A stretch of DNA of 64,000 nucleotides from Aliiroseovarius sp. F47248L (GTDB lineage: Bacteria; Pseudomonadota; Alphaproteobacteria; Rhodobacterales; Rhodobacteraceae), in contig NZ_JALKBF010000001.1 in the NCBI RefSeq assembly GCF_023016085.1, positions 1,550,001 to 1,614,000 of the forward strand. Reading direction: 5' to 3'. The translations under genes and the position numbers were made by a program. The notes below the pieces were generated by a model. That model saw nothing but the letters and a program-made list of their open reading frames with translations, was not told where the DNA came from and made no database searches. Shown here piece by piece: positions 8,687-18,779 of this stretch. Positions within the stretch are counted from its first letter, which is position 1, and every line of letters starts with the position of its first letter.

Positions 8687-9472
8687 TCAGGCGACAGAAG
8701 ACCGCATGGGACGCTGTTTATTCGATCTGGCAGCCCACATGCGCACCGCATCCCCAAAGGCGCGAAACAAGATCTGTGACACGGGATCCTGTGTGGCTTG
8801 GTATTCTGGGTGCCATTGCACAGACATCGTGAAGCCCGGCGCATCCTTAATCACGATGGCTTCTGGCGTACCATCATCGGCGTGACCTTCGATCACAATT
8901 CGCGACCCGGCGGTTTTGATCCCCTGCCCGTGCAAAGTGTTTGTGCGCACACAGGTGGACCCCAACAGCCTGTGAAAGGTTCCGCCTTCCTCAAAATGCA
9001 CATCATGCCGGATGGCAAACTTTTCCTCCAACGTGCCGTCCGGCGGCATCCGATGGTTCATGCGCCCGGGTAAATCGCGAATTTCGGGATAGAGCGTGCC
9101 GCCCATGGCGACGTTGACCTCTTGAAACCCGCGGCAGATGCCAAAGAAAGGTTGGCCGCGATCAACGCAAGCGCGGATCAGGGGCAAGGTGATGGCATCA
9201 CGGCAGCGGTCAAACTCGCCATGTGCTTCTGTTTCGTCCTCGCCATACTCTGCGGGGTGGACGTTGGGACGCCCGCCGGTGAACAGAAAGCCATCGCAGG
9301 TGTCTAGCAGTTCATCCACCGTCACGAAGCGCGGATCAGATGGCACGATCAGTGGCAGACAGCCTGAAACCTGCGAAATTGCTTCGGAATTCATCGTCCC
9401 GCCGGCGTGGGACGGATATTGGTCATTAATCAAATAGGCGTTGCCAATGATTCCGATGATGGGCCGTGTCAT
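8687..9472 (-). CDS. Class I glutamine amidotransferase / gamma-glutamyl-GABA hydrolase-like (peptidase C26)
   Basis: A 261-aa protein of the PuuD/peptidase C26 family, which hydrolyses gamma-glutamyl amides such as gamma-glutamyl-GABA. The nucleophile is C113 in FFGICRG, and the triad is completed by H221 and E223 in QWHPEYQ. The ATG at 9470-9472 has GGAGCAGGT upstream and gives the expected start TRPIIGI; a longer frame to 9529 is less likely. It lies 72 nt downstream of the GlcG-like gene on the same strand. Polyamine catabolism is possible, but no puu-type partners are present. Confidence 0.85.
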   Translation of the reverse strand: MTRPIIGIIGNAYLINDQYPSHAGGTMNSEAISQVSGCLPLIVPSDPRFVTVDELLDTCDGFLFTGGRPNVHPAEYGEDETEAHGEFDRCRDAITLPLIRACVDRGQPFFGICRGFQEVNVAMGGTLYPEIRDLPGRMNHRMPPDGTLEEKFAIRHDVHFEEGGTFHRLLGSTCVRTNTLHGQGIKTAGSRIVIEGHADDGTPEAIVIKDAPGFTMSVQWHPEYQATQDPVSQILFRAFGDAVRMWAARSNKQRPMRSSVA

Positions 9473-9544
9473 ACCTGCTCCGGGAAATAGGTTTGATTGC
9501 AAAGAATACTGGAACGCATGAAGCCGCACAACGGGGGATACAGT

Positions 9545-9973
9545 TTACCCTTCTGCCACAAGACCGGCAGCTGTGATCCCTGCATCCCCTGCGGCCATGT
9601 CGTTTTCGGACGTGTCGCCCGTGACGCCAACACCGCCAACGACATCGCCCGCGGCGTTCCGGACCACAAAGCCACCCGGCACCGGCACCAACTTACCACC
9701 ATAGGCCGCATTGGCCGCGGCGATGAAATAGGCTTGGGCCTCGGCACGGTCACGTTGTGCGGTGCCTCCGATGCCCAACATGACCGAGCCATAAGCCTTG
9801 CCCAGTGCCAATTCGAACCGCCCCACGGGCGCACCGTCTGCCCGTTCAAAAGCGATCAGATGCCCACCCGCATCGACCACAGCAACCGACAGGGGTTTCA
9901 TCTTGGTCTTGCTGGCATGGTTTAGTGCTTCGCGGACAATTAGGCGTGCGGTGTCCAGTGTGATCTTGTTCAT
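9545..9973 (-). CDS. GlcG/HbpS family protein
   Basis: A 142-aa single-domain protein with the GlcG/HbpS (DUF336) pattern: VAVVDAGGHLIAF near the N-terminus, an AKAYGSVMLG-type helix and a C-terminal GGVGVTGDTSENDM motif. Members sit in glycolate-use clusters or bind haem; the biochemical role is unsettled. It follows the malate synthase G gene by 24 nt with a strong GGAGGACTGAG ribosome-binding site. The pair therefore looks like an operon and links it to glyoxylate/glycolate metabolism. Confidence 0.85.
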   Translation of the reverse strand: MNKITLDTARLIVREALNHASKTKMKPLSVAVVDAGGHLIAFERADGAPVGRFELALGKAYGSVMLGIGGTAQRDRAEAQAYFIAAANAAYGGKLVPVPGGFVVRNAAGDVVGGVGVTGDTSENDMAAGDAGITAAGLVAEG

Positions 9974-9997
9974 CTCAGTCCTCCTTCAGAGGTTGGC

Positions 9998-12121
9998 TTA
10001 TCCCGCCATCTGTGCCTTTTTGGCCAGTCGATGTGCGTGAAGCATGGGTTCAGTATAACCCGAAGGTTGCGCGCGTCCCTTGAAAACAAGATCACAGGCA
10101 GCTTTGAACGCTTCACCATCGAAGTCTGGCGCCATCGGTTCATAGGTCGGGTCGCCGGCGTTCTGGCCATCCACTTTCACCGCCATGGAGCGCATTGCAT
10201 CCATCACCTCGTCTTCTGAGACCACGCCGTGATGCAACCAGTTAGCCAGCGCCTGACTGGAAATCCGACAGGTTGCGCGATCCTCCATTAGCCCAACATC
10301 ATGAATGTCGGGCACTTTCGAGCATCCGACACCCGCGTCGACCCAGCGGACAACATAGCCAAGAATGCTTTGTGCGTTGTTTTCGATCTCGTCACGGATT
10401 TCGGCGTCAGACCAATTCACACCTTGCGCGACTGGAATGGTCAGTAGATCCGCCAACGTGCCACGCGGCCCAACGGCGGCGATCTCGTCTTGACGGGCCA
10501 GAACATCGATCTGGTGATAGTGGGTTGCGTGCAATGTCGCGGCGGTCGGGCTTGGCACCCAAGCGCAGTTTGCACCCGCTTTGGGGTGGCCGATTTTCTG
10601 TTCCAGCATATCCGCCATCCGGTCTGGCATCGCCCACATACCTTTGCCGATCTGCGCTTTGCCACGCAACCCGCAGGCTAAGCCGATATCAACGTTGCGA
10701 TCCTCGTAGGCGCTGATCCAGGCGGCGTCTTTCATATCGCCCTTTCGCACCATCGGACCGGCCTCCATCGAAGTATGAATCTCGTCCCCGGTGCGATCAA
10801 GAAAGCCGGTGTTGATGAAGGCCACGCGGTGTTTTGCCGCCCGGATACATTCTTTGAGGTTCGCGCTGGTGCGCCGTTCTTCATCCATAATGCCCAACTT
10901 AACGGTGTATTGCGGCAGGCCCAGCATCTCTTCGACGCGGGTGAAAATCTCATCCGCAAAGGCAACTTCATCCGGCCCGTGCATCTTGGGTTTCACCACA
11001 TAAATCGAACCTTTGACCGAATTGCCATCATCGCGCATCAGGTCATGCATCGAACACAGCGTGGTGATCACGGCGTCCATAATTCCCTCGGGCACTTCCT
11101 GTCCGTCGCGGTCCAGAATGGCCGGATTGGTCATCAGGTGGCCAACATTGCGCACCAACATCAGCACCCGGCCTTTATGGGTCACGGGCGTTCCGTCAGG
11201 CGCGGAATAGTGGATGTCATCCGCCAGCTTGCGGGTGATGGTTTTGCCACCCTTCGCAACCTCTTCGGTCAATGTGCGATCCATCAGACCCAGCCAGTTG
11301 GAATAGGCCAGAACCTTATCTTCGGCATCCACGGCCGCCACGCTGTCTTCGCAATCCATGATTGCCGACATCGCGCTTTCCAGACGAATGTCCGAGATAC
11401 CGGCCCGGTCTTGCTGACCAACGGGTGTCGTATCATCCAAACGAAGCTCGATCATCAAGCCGTTGTTTTTCAAGTAGATTCGACCCTCGGCATGACCTGC
11501 GAATTGCGCAGGATTATTCAGCACGGGGGCCAGTACACCACCCTTTACCGACACGTCATCAATTTCCGCCCAGCTGCCACTTGCCAAAGGTACCGCCTGA
11601 TCCAGAAAATCACGCCCCCAAGCGATCACACGCGCGCCATGTTCGGGATCATAGCCACCCGGTTTAGGAGACGCGCCAAGCGCATCAGTGCCATAAAGCG
11701 CGTCATAAAGGCTGCCCCAACGCGCGTTCGCCGCGTTCAAGGCAAACCGAGCATTCATGATCGGCACCACCAGTTGCGGGCCGGGAATCTCGGCGATCTC
11801 GGGGTCTACATTTGTGGTTTCAATGTTGAAATCCGGGCCTTCGGGGACAAGATATCCGATCTCTTCCAGAAACGCACGATAGGCTGCGGCGTCATGCGGT
11901 TTGCCAGCACGGGCTTTGTGCCAGTCGTCCACCTGTTGCTGGATCGTTTTGCGCTTTTCCAGAAGGGCGCGGTTCTTTGGGCCAAGCTCGTGGATGATAT
12001 CGGCAAACCCGCGCCAGAAGTCGTCATATTTCAAACCTGTCTTGGCAAGCGCGCGCGTTTCAAGAAAACGCCCAAGCTCGCGATGTACAGAAAGCCCTTT
12101 GCGGTCGATATAGTCGCTCAT
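9998..12121 (-). CDS. glcB: Malate synthase G
   Basis: The 707-aa enzyme condenses glyoxylate with acetyl-CoA to give malate in the glyoxylate pathway. Family signatures are the central [16 protein letters not shown] region, [35 protein letters not shown] and the C-terminal [20 protein letters not shown] block. The length agrees with the single-chain G isoform rather than the shorter A isoform. The start at 12121 ([10 protein letters not shown]) matches the family; an upstream ORF to 12217 only adds a 32-residue unrelated tail. It is first of a glcB-glcG-like pair and divergent from pepN across 189 bp. Confidence 0.95.
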   Translation of the reverse strand: MSDYIDRKGLSVHRELGRFLETRALAKTGLKYDDFWRGFADIIHELGPKNRALLEKRKTIQQQVDDWHKARAGKPHDAAAYRAFLEEIGYLVPEGPDFNIETTNVDPEIAEIPGPQLVVPIMNARFALNAANARWGSLYDALYGTDALGASPKPGGYDPEHGARVIAWGRDFLDQAVPLASGSWAEIDDVSVKGGVLAPVLNNPAQFAGHAEGRIYLKNNGLMIELRLDDTTPVGQQDRAGISDIRLESAMSAIMDCEDSVAAVDAEDKVLAYSNWLGLMDRTLTEEVAKGGKTITRKLADDIHYSAPDGTPVTHKGRVLMLVRNVGHLMTNPAILDRDGQEVPEGIMDAVITTLCSMHDLMRDDGNSVKGSIYVVKPKMHGPDEVAFADEIFTRVEEMLGLPQYTVKLGIMDEERRTSANLKECIRAAKHRVAFINTGFLDRTGDEIHTSMEAGPMVRKGDMKDAAWISAYEDRNVDIGLACGLRGKAQIGKGMWAMPDRMADMLEQKIGHPKAGANCAWVPSPTAATLHATHYHQIDVLARQDEIAAVGPRGTLADLLTIPVAQGVNWSDAEIRDEIENNAQSILGYVVRWVDAGVGCSKVPDIHDVGLMEDRATCRISSQALANWLHHGVVSEDEVMDAMRSMAVKVDGQNAGDPTYEPMAPDFDGEAFKAACDLVFKGRAQPSGYTEPMLHAHRLAKKAQMAG

Positions 12122-12310
12122 CCCCGGTCCCTTTGCCCAGCAGTCTCGAATTTGCGGTAGACTCTCGCATACAGCAGCTTTTCGCAAGCGGGATTTCTTG
12201 CCCCTGTAGATAAGCAAAACTTAATCGTCGTCCGCGCCATGCTCTTGCCTTGCAGCCTTCGGATGGCGGGTCTAACCTGCCGACTTGCACGCGAGCCGAA
12301 AGGACATCTG

Positions 12311-14863
12311 ATGACCGACACCGCACCTCAACCCGTTTACCTTGCCGATTATACCCCGCCTAACTGGCTGGTCGAAGAGGTGTCGTTGACCTTCATGCTA
12401 AACCCAAAGGCGACACGAGTGCGATCCACGATCCGCTTTGTCCCCAATCCTGATGCCACGTCGCGCAACTTTTTCCTGCATGGTGAGCAGCTTAAGCTGG
12501 TCCGCGCTGCCATTGACGGGGCCGAGGTCACGCCCAAACTGGTCGATGACGGGCTGACAGCAGACGTGCCCGATGCAGCCTTCACATGGGAAGCTGAAGT
12601 CGAAATCAGCCCGGAAACGAACACGGCGCTGTCCGGCCTTTACATGTCGAACGGCATGTATTGCACCCAATGCGAGGCCGAAGGGTTTCGCCGCATCACA
12701 TTCTATCCCGACCGTCCCGACGTGATGGCGCCTTTCAAGGTGCGGATCGAAGGCGACATGCCGGTGCTTTTGTCCAACGGCAACCCGGCCGGGTCAGGCA
12801 ACGGTTGGGCTGAATGGCACGACCCATGGCCCAAGCCCGCCTATCTGTTCGCTTTGGTGGCCGGTGAGCTGATCGCCCGCGAAGACAGTTTCACCACCAT
12901 GTCGGGCAAAGAGGTGGACCTGAAACTGTGGGTGCGCCCCGGTGACGAGGGCAAAACCGCGTTTGGGATGGAGGCGCTGAAAGCCTCGATGAAATGGGAC
13001 GAAGAGGTTTACGGGCGTGAGTATGATCTGGACATCTTCCAGATTGTTGCCGTGTCCGATTTCAACATGGGGGCGATGGAAAACAAGGGGTTGAACATCT
13101 TCAACACCTCCGCCGTACTGGCCAGTCCCGAAACATCCACGGACGCGAATTTTGAACGGATCGAGGCCATCATCGCGCACGAGTATTTCCACAACTGGAC
13201 CGGCAACCGGATCACTTGCCGCGACTGGTTCCAACTGTCGCTGAAGGAAGGGCTGACCGTGTTCCGCGACCAGCAGTTCTCGGGCGATATGCGATCCAAG
13301 GCCGTGTGCCGGATCAACGATGTGTCTGCCCTGCGTGGCCGCCAGTTCCGCGAAGACAACGGCCCTCTGGCCCACCAGGTGCAGCCCGACAGCTTTGTCG
13401 AGATCAACAATTTCTATACCGCGACCATCTATGAAAAAGGCGCCGAGCTGATCGGGATGATGAAAACACTGGTCGGCGAAGAGGAATATTACAAGGCGTT
13501 GGACCTCTACTTCACCCGCCATGATGGCGAGGCTGCGACCATCGAAGATTGGGTGCGCGTGTTCGAAGACAGCACAGGCCGCGATCTGACCCAGTTCCGC
13601 CGCTGGTACAAACAGGCCGGGACACCCCGAGTGAAGGCGGCGGATGACTTCAAGGATGGCACCTATACGCTTCATTTTGAACAAGAAACACCGCCCACAC
13701 CGGGGCAGGACGAAAAGTTGCCGCAGCATATCCCAATCGCCGTTGGCTTGATCGGCCCCAACGGGGACGAGGTGGTCGGCACGCAAGTTCTGGAGATGAC
13801 CGAGGCCAAGCAGAGTTTTTCGTTCGACGGTCTGGGTGCAAAACCTACGCCGTCGATCCTACGCCACTTCTCGGCGCCAGTGATCTTGCAGCGTGATAGC
13901 ACGCCGCAGGAGCGTGCCTTCCTGCTAGCCCATGACACCGACCCGTTCAACAAGTGGGAAGCCGGGCGCACGCTGGCCAAAGAGGTGCTTGTGGCGCTGA
14001 TTACCGGCGAAGACGGGCCATTGGACGCATATCTTGACGCGATTGCGGTGATGTTGCGCGACGACAGCCTTGACCCGGCCTTCCGCGCGCTGACGCTGGG
14101 GCTGCCAAGTCAGGATGATCTGGCGCAGACGTTGTTTGATGCCGGTGTCACACCTGACCCGCAGAAGATTTACAACGCGCAGCAAACGCTGTGGCAGGCC
14201 ATGGCGGAGCATGTGCATGACCTCCTGCCCCGCATGATGGCCGAAATGGACGTGACCGAGCCGTATGCGCCGAACGCAGAACAAGCCGGCAAGCGTGCCC
14301 TTGGCCTTGGCCTGTTGAACCTGCTAAACCGTCTGGACGGCGGGGCCGCGGCGCAGGCGCTTTATGACCGGGCGGACAACATGAGCTTGCTGCTGGGGGC
14401 GTTGGGGTATCTGCTGCAAGTCCAGAAAGGCGAAGCGGCGCTTTCTGATTTCCGCAGCCGCTATGAAAATGACGAACTGGTCATGGACAAATGGTTCGCC
14501 ATGCAAGTCGCCCATGCGACGCCTGAGACAGCGGCGGATGTGACAGAGAGGCTGACCAAGGACCCCGCGTTCAACTGGAAGAACCCCAACCGCTTCCGCG
14601 CCTTGTTCGGCGCGCTGGCCATGAACCACGCAGGGTTCCACCATGTGTCCGGAAAGGCTTATGCGCTGACGGCAGACTGGTTGATCCGGCTTGATCCGGT
14701 GAACCCGCAGACCACAGCACGGATGACAACCGCGTTTGAGACGTGGCGCCGCTATGATGCAGATCGTCAGGACATGATGACGGCTGCCTTGAAGCGCATT
14801 CAAGCGATTCAGGGCTTAAGCCGCGACAGTCAGGAAATGGTCGGGCGGATGTTGGGCGACTGA
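12311..14863 (+). CDS. pepN: Aminopeptidase N (M1 metallopeptidase)
   Basis: An 850-aa cytoplasmic zinc aminopeptidase that removes N-terminal residues from peptides during protein turnover. The exopeptidase motif GAMEN is at 254-258 and the zinc site HEYFH (H290, E291, H294) is followed by E313. WTGNRITCRDWFQLSLKEG is the typical proteobacterial PepN context. The start at 12311 has AAAGGACATCTG upstream and gives the expected MTDTAPQ beginning. A strong terminator follows within 25 nt. Confidence 0.96.
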   Translation: MTDTAPQPVYLADYTPPNWLVEEVSLTFMLNPKATRVRSTIRFVPNPDATSRNFFLHGEQLKLVRAAIDGAEVTPKLVDDGLTADVPDAAFTWEAEVEISPETNTALSGLYMSNGMYCTQCEAEGFRRITFYPDRPDVMAPFKVRIEGDMPVLLSNGNPAGSGNGWAEWHDPWPKPAYLFALVAGELIAREDSFTTMSGKEVDLKLWVRPGDEGKTAFGMEALKASMKWDEEVYGREYDLDIFQIVAVSDFNMGAMENKGLNIFNTSAVLASPETSTDANFERIEAIIAHEYFHNWTGNRITCRDWFQLSLKEGLTVFRDQQFSGDMRSKAVCRINDVSALRGRQFREDNGPLAHQVQPDSFVEINNFYTATIYEKGAELIGMMKTLVGEEEYYKALDLYFTRHDGEAATIEDWVRVFEDSTGRDLTQFRRWYKQAGTPRVKAADDFKDGTYTLHFEQETPPTPGQDEKLPQHIPIAVGLIGPNGDEVVGTQVLEMTEAKQSFSFDGLGAKPTPSILRHFSAPVILQRDSTPQERAFLLAHDTDPFNKWEAGRTLAKEVLVALITGEDGPLDAYLDAIAVMLRDDSLDPAFRALTLGLPSQDDLAQTLFDAGVTPDPQKIYNAQQTLWQAMAEHVHDLLPRMMAEMDVTEPYAPNAEQAGKRALGLGLLNLLNRLDGGAAAQALYDRADNMSLLLGALGYLLQVQKGEAALSDFRSRYENDELVMDKWFAMQVAHATPETAADVTERLTKDPAFNWKNPNRFRALFGALAMNHAGFHHVSGKAYALTADWLIRLDPVNPQTTARMTTAFETWRRYDADRQDMMTAALKRIQAIQGLSRDSQEMVGRMLGD

Positions 14864-14883
14864 GCATTCGTCGAACTTTGAAC

Positions 14884-14910
14884 AAGGCGGACCAATCAGG
14901 TCCGCCTTTT
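14884..14910 (+). terminator. Intrinsic terminator after pepN
   Basis: AAGGCGGACC and GGTCCGCCTT form a perfect 10-bp stem with a 5-nt loop, running into TTTT, 20 nt after the pepN stop. Confidence 0.85.
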
Positions 14911-15033
14911 CGCACCCAGTATATGCAACCTGATTGACACGCCCCATCACAATCCTATCTTAGAAAGGGTGAGGACGACCTCCCCCAACATGGGAAACCA
15001 CACGGGACGGCCCGGACCTATCAGGGGCCAAAC

Positions 15034-15474
15034 ATGCGAACGAACCGCGACCGAATCCGACACGCAATTAGCTTTGAAATCATCGGCATTCTTCTGGCCA
15101 TCCCGCTTGGTTCTTTGGGATTTGGTATGCATGCCGGCGACATCGGGGTCGTTACAATCGCAGCTGCGACCATCGCGACCGTGTGGAACTATTTTTATAA
15201 CATCCTGTTTGATCGCGCGATGCTGAGGATCAAGGGAAAAGTGATCAAGAACATGTTCGAACGGGTCGTGCATTCCGTTCTTTTTGAACTTGGTCTTTTG
15301 ATCGCAACCCTACCACTGATCGCGCTGTATCTGGGTGTCAGCCTATGGCAGGCGCTGTTGATGGATCTAGCATTCGTCCTGTTTTACTTGGTCTATGCTT
15401 TTATCTTCAACTTCGTCTATGACCTTGTATTTCCTGTGTCGGACATAGACGATTATCAACCCGCAGAGCAGTAG
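15034..15474 (+). CDS. PACE family multidrug/biocide efflux transporter
   Basis: A 146-aa protein with four predicted membrane helices in two repeated halves. Diagnostic motifs of the proteobacterial antimicrobial compound efflux (PACE) family are present: RxxHxxxFE (R7, H10, F14, E15) and WNxxYNxxFD (residues 51-60) in the first half, with a similar ERVVHSVLFE and FVYDLVF pair in the second. PACE pumps such as AceI export biocides or polyamines by proton antiport. The last 19 bp overlap tail-to-tail with the lytic enzyme gene on the other strand. Confidence 0.88.
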   Translation: MRTNRDRIRHAISFEIIGILLAIPLGSLGFGMHAGDIGVVTIAAATIATVWNYFYNILFDRAMLRIKGKVIKNMFERVVHSVLFELGLLIATLPLIALYLGVSLWQALLMDLAFVLFYLVYAFIFNFVYDLVFPVSDIDDYQPAEQ

Positions 15475-16052
15475 GGCTGATCTTTGATCCACGCCCGCAT
15501 GGCTTCGCGTTTGCGCTTGGAATGAAACGGTCCCCAATCAGCCGCCACGCCGCGCATACCCTGCGATACCACGTTGTCACGCGGCACGGTCACAGACATG
15601 ATGCGGATCGCGCAGCTCAGGTTCAATTCTCCGTTTTTCAATGCATCGCCAGAGCGTGCTTCGCATCCATACCCACGTGCGGTGGCCGGAAGGATTTGCA
15701 CAAGGCCATACCATTTTCCACCGCCACCGACGGCGGTCTGGCGCCATGTGCTTTCGTAGAATGATAGGGTCGACAGAAGTCCCGTCCAGAAGGCGTTGCG
15801 GCCGATTGTGTCCTGCGCCTCGTAGCCCGGGCACCAGGCGTCGATGTCATCGGGCACGGTTTCCGACAGGATCGTCCCATGCGATTCCAGCGCCTGCATG
15901 GTGGCGTCTGTCCAGGCCGAAGCTTGCGGCTTGGTATCCCATTTCATCGTCAACACCGGCGCACGCACCCCGCGCGAGCCGAATATGTCGTTTGCCTGCG
16001 CAGCTGGGGCAATCATCACCGCCGCCAACAGGCCCATAATAAGTCGTTTCAT
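15456..16052 (-). CDS. Secreted SLT-type lytic transglycosylase-like protein
   Basis: A 198-aa protein with a signal peptide (cleavage near AQA, residue 20) and a lysozyme-like SLT domain. FYESTWR supplies the likely catalytic Glu (E100), followed by GLVQILPATARGYGC, the GLxQ/P pattern of small lytic transglycosylases. Two Cys pairs (C74/C130 and later ones) could form periplasmic disulfides. The start at 16052 has GAGGGACG upstream; a 23-residue upstream extension would bury the signal peptide and is rejected. Its role in wall remodelling is inferred. Confidence 0.8.
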   Translation of the reverse strand: MKRLIMGLLAAVMIAPAAQANDIFGSRGVRAPVLTMKWDTKPQASAWTDATMQALESHGTILSETVPDDIDAWCPGYEAQDTIGRNAFWTGLLSTLSFYESTWRQTAVGGGGKWYGLVQILPATARGYGCEARSGDALKNGELNLSCAIRIMSVTVPRDNVVSQGMRGVAADWGPFHSKRKREAMRAWIKDQPYCSAG

Positions 16053-16383
16053 CGTCCCTCGCTCAGGTCCGGTTGCGTTCTCACTCAAATCATCCCGGCC
16101 TCGTAAGGGGGGCGGTTGCATTAAGCAACCTCACGAATGCGGCAGCGCAGCAATTGGCAGAGTCTCGCTGATATTCCTTGTGTGCAAGGCCGGTATGCGC
16201 TCACGCTTTTCTACTCATACCAGAAATTCGCCCCAATGCTGCACCGCAGCACAATCTTATGGCGATAAACCCGCTATTGCGGGTCGCACGACGCCCTACG
16301 CCGTGTCCCGCCCGCAACCTCTTGCCCCGCGCCTGCACCTGCCCTAGAAGGCCAGAAGATCACGAAACACGGGAAAAGAGCAC
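16053..16383. other. Non-coding gap with three short perfect inverted repeats
   Basis: No coding frame is supported in this 331-bp gap between divergent genes. Three compact hairpins can form: GGTTGC/GCAACC (16114-16130), TGCTGC/GCAGCA (16237-16251) and ACCCGC/GCGGGT (16269-16284). None has a U-tract. They may be leader structure, protein sites or part of a small RNA. Confidence 0.45.
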
Positions 16384-17898
16384 ATGCTGGATCATCTCGC
16401 CTATGAAGCCCCTGCCGTTAAAACCATCGCCGGAGCCAAGGACGATTGGGAGCTGGTTATCGGGATGGAAATCCACGCGCAGGTCAGCTCCAATTCCAAA
16501 CTTTTCTCAGGCGCGTCCACTACATTCGGTGCCGAACCCAACTCGAATGTCGCCTTTGTGGACGCTGCCATGCCCGGCATGTTGCCCGTGATCAACGAGT
16601 TTTGCGTTGAACAGGCGGTGCGCACAGGGTTGGGCCTGAAGGCCGAGATCAACCTGTTTTCGGCGTTTGACCGCAAGAACTATTTCTACCCGGACCTGCC
16701 GCAAGGCTATCAAATCAGCCAGCTATATCACCCTATCGTGGGCGAAGGCGAAGTGATCGTAGATATGGGCCCCGGCGTGGCTCGTAAGGTGCGCATCGAA
16801 CGCATCCACCTTGAACAGGACGCGGGAAAATCGGTGCATGATATGGACCCGAACATGTCCTTCGTGGACCTGAACCGCACCGGTGTCGCCTTGATGGAGA
16901 TCGTCAGCCGTCCTGATATTCGCGGCCCCGAAGAAGCCGCCGCCTATGTGACCAAGCTGCGCCAAATTCTACGTTATCTGGGCACCTGCGATGGCAACAT
17001 GCAAAGTGGCAGCATGCGCGCGGACGTGAACGTCTCGGTCTGTCGACCGGGGCAATATGAGAAATACATGGAAACGCAGGATTTCGGCCATCTCGGCACC
17101 CGATGCGAGATCAAGAATATGAACTCGATGCGGTTCATTCAGGCGGCCATTGACTATGAGGCACGCCGGCAGATCGCCATTTTGGAAGACGGGGGCGAAG
17201 TCACGCAGGAAACGCGCCTATATGACGCCGACAAGAATGAGACGCGGTCGATGCGCTCCAAAGAGGAAGCACATGATTATCGTTACTTCCCCTGCCCTGA
17301 TCTGCTGCCTCTGGAAATCGAACAAGGCTGGGTCGATGACATCGCCAAGACCCTGCCCGAACTGCCGGACGAGAAGAAAGCCCGCTTCGTAACGGGGTTT
17401 GGCCTGTCCGAATATGACGCGAGCGTTCTGACCGCTGACGCCGAAAGTGCTGCCTTCTTTGAAGCCGTCGCTGAAGGTCGCGACGGCAAACTGGCCGCCA
17501 ACTGGGTCATCAACGAGTTGTTCGGTCGTCTGAAGAAAGAAGATCATTCGATCACCCAGAGCCCGGTCAGCCCGGCGCAACTGGGCGCTATCATCGAACT
17601 GATCACCAAGGGCGACATCTCGGGCAAGATCGCCAAGGATCTGTTTGAGATCGTCTATACCGAAGGCGGCGACCCGGCCAAGATCGTTGAAGATCGTGGT
17701 ATGAAACAGGTCACCGACACTGGTGCCATCGAAGCTGCGGTGGACGAGGTCATCGCCGCCAACCCCGCACAGGTCCAAAAAGCCAAAGAAAACCCGAAAT
17801 TGGTGGGTTTCTTTGTTGGTCAGGTGATGAAAGCCACCGGTGGCAAAGCCAATCCAAAAGCGGTCAATGATATCGTGACCGCGAAACTGGGATTGTAA
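16384..17898 (+). CDS. gatB: Asp-tRNA(Asn)/Glu-tRNA(Gln) amidotransferase subunit B
   Basis: The 504-aa subunit binds mischarged Glu-tRNA(Gln) or Asp-tRNA(Asn) and, with GatA and GatC, phosphorylates and amidates the amino acid. GatB hallmarks are visible: [17 protein letters not shown] at the start, [42 protein letters not shown], and a C-terminal helical YqeY-like tRNA-binding tail ending in [19 protein letters not shown]. Subunits A and C are not adjacent. Full length. Confidence 0.97.
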   Translation: MLDHLAYEAPAVKTIAGAKDDWELVIGMEIHAQVSSNSKLFSGASTTFGAEPNSNVAFVDAAMPGMLPVINEFCVEQAVRTGLGLKAEINLFSAFDRKNYFYPDLPQGYQISQLYHPIVGEGEVIVDMGPGVARKVRIERIHLEQDAGKSVHDMDPNMSFVDLNRTGVALMEIVSRPDIRGPEEAAAYVTKLRQILRYLGTCDGNMQSGSMRADVNVSVCRPGQYEKYMETQDFGHLGTRCEIKNMNSMRFIQAAIDYEARRQIAILEDGGEVTQETRLYDADKNETRSMRSKEEAHDYRYFPCPDLLPLEIEQGWVDDIAKTLPELPDEKKARFVTGFGLSEYDASVLTADAESAAFFEAVAEGRDGKLAANWVINELFGRLKKEDHSITQSPVSPAQLGAIIELITKGDISGKIAKDLFEIVYTEGGDPAKIVEDRGMKQVTDTGAIEAAVDEVIAANPAQVQKAKENPKLVGFFVGQVMKATGGKANPKAVNDIVTAKLGL

Positions 17899-18019
17899 AC
17901 CTAGCCCGCTGAGCGTGGCTGGGCCGCGCTCAGGCGGAATTCCGCAAGCCGTTCAATCCTCTTTGGTAGGCCGGGCGCCGATCGTTTAGGGTGCGCCAGC
18001 CAATTTAAGGAAACATGCC

Positions 18020-18433
18020 ATGACGCAGTTCGAATATGAAGCGATCCCCGCCCCGCGCAAGGGCAAGAAGGCCCGCGGGATCAAGACCAATGAAGACCGG
18101 TTCGCACATGCTGTGACCGAGCTTTTGAATGATATGGCAGCGGATGGCTGGGAATATCTGCGCGCCGACACGTTGCCTTGCGAAGAACGCTCTGGATTTA
18201 CCGGGCGCACGACCGTTTACCAGAGCATTCTGGTGTTTCGCCGCGCCTTGGTGGTGGATGAAGCTGTGGAAGCAGAGGTCGACGAGGCACAGGACGAACC
18301 GGTCCACCGTGCGCCAACCATTGCGGCCCCAATTGATGTCGAGGACGCCCATAAGGCTCCGACCCTGCCGTCAGCCGAAGAAGCAAACACAGTCAGCGAG
18401 CGCGCGCCTGCCATCAACCGTCAGGAAACATAG
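18020..18433 (+). CDS. DUF4177 family protein of unknown function
   Basis: A 137-aa protein. The first 80 residues have the DUF4177 pattern (FEYEAIPAPRKG, LNDMAADGWEYLRADTLP, YQSILVFRRAL), a small alpha/beta fold with no known activity. The remaining 55 residues are acidic and proline/alanine-rich, probably disordered. AAGGAAAC precedes the ATG. The gene is convergent with the bolA-like gene 14 bp away. Confidence 0.75.
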   Translation: MTQFEYEAIPAPRKGKKARGIKTNEDRFAHAVTELLNDMAADGWEYLRADTLPCEERSGFTGRTTVYQSILVFRRALVVDEAVEAEVDEAQDEPVHRAPTIAAPIDVEDAHKAPTLPSAEEANTVSERAPAINRQET

Positions 18434-18447
18434 CTTGACGCGGTGAC

Positions 18448-18705
18448 TTAGCTGGCCACGTCCAACGCCAACGCGTGTATCTGCCCGACCAGTTCAGCCC
18501 CCAGTGCGGCGTGAATCGCCCGGTGACGGGCAACGCGCGTCATTTCGCCGAACATGGACGCGCGGATCACGACGCGGAAGTGACTTTGCCCGCCCTCCTG
18601 ATAACCCGCATGCCCCCTGTGGCTTTCACTTTCATCAATAACTTCAAGATGTTGAGGCGAAAACGCTGCATCCAACGCCTGATAAATCTGGTCTGCCCTG
18701 TTCAT
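18448..18705 (-). CDS. BolA family protein
   Basis: An 85-aa protein with the class II KH-like BolA fold: SHRGHAGYQEGGQSHFRVVI and the RHRAIHAALGAE helix carrying the conserved His. BolA proteins pair with monothiol glutaredoxins to handle [2Fe-2S] clusters and can also bind DNA. No glutaredoxin is adjacent. It is convergent with the DUF4177 gene and divergent from the DnaJ-like gene, with a 74-bp promoter region between them. Confidence 0.9.
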   Translation of the reverse strand: MNRADQIYQALDAAFSPQHLEVIDESESHRGHAGYQEGGQSHFRVVIRASMFGEMTRVARHRAIHAALGAELVGQIHALALDVAS

Positions 18706-18779
18706 TTCCTGCCCTTTCCCTCTTCAATCAGCTTGAAAATGCAGTAAACTCTCGGGTCCGAGTCGAAAAGAGTATTCCC

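Noticed and set aside
10775..12160. 461-aa open frame on the plus strand opposite malate synthase G
   Set aside because: It is the antisense shadow of a strongly recognised gene in high-GC DNA; its translation has no family features and no ribosome-binding site.
17909..17933. CTGAGCG/CGCTCAG hairpin after gatB as a terminator
   Set aside because: No U-tract follows and the loop is GC-rich; evidence is too weak.
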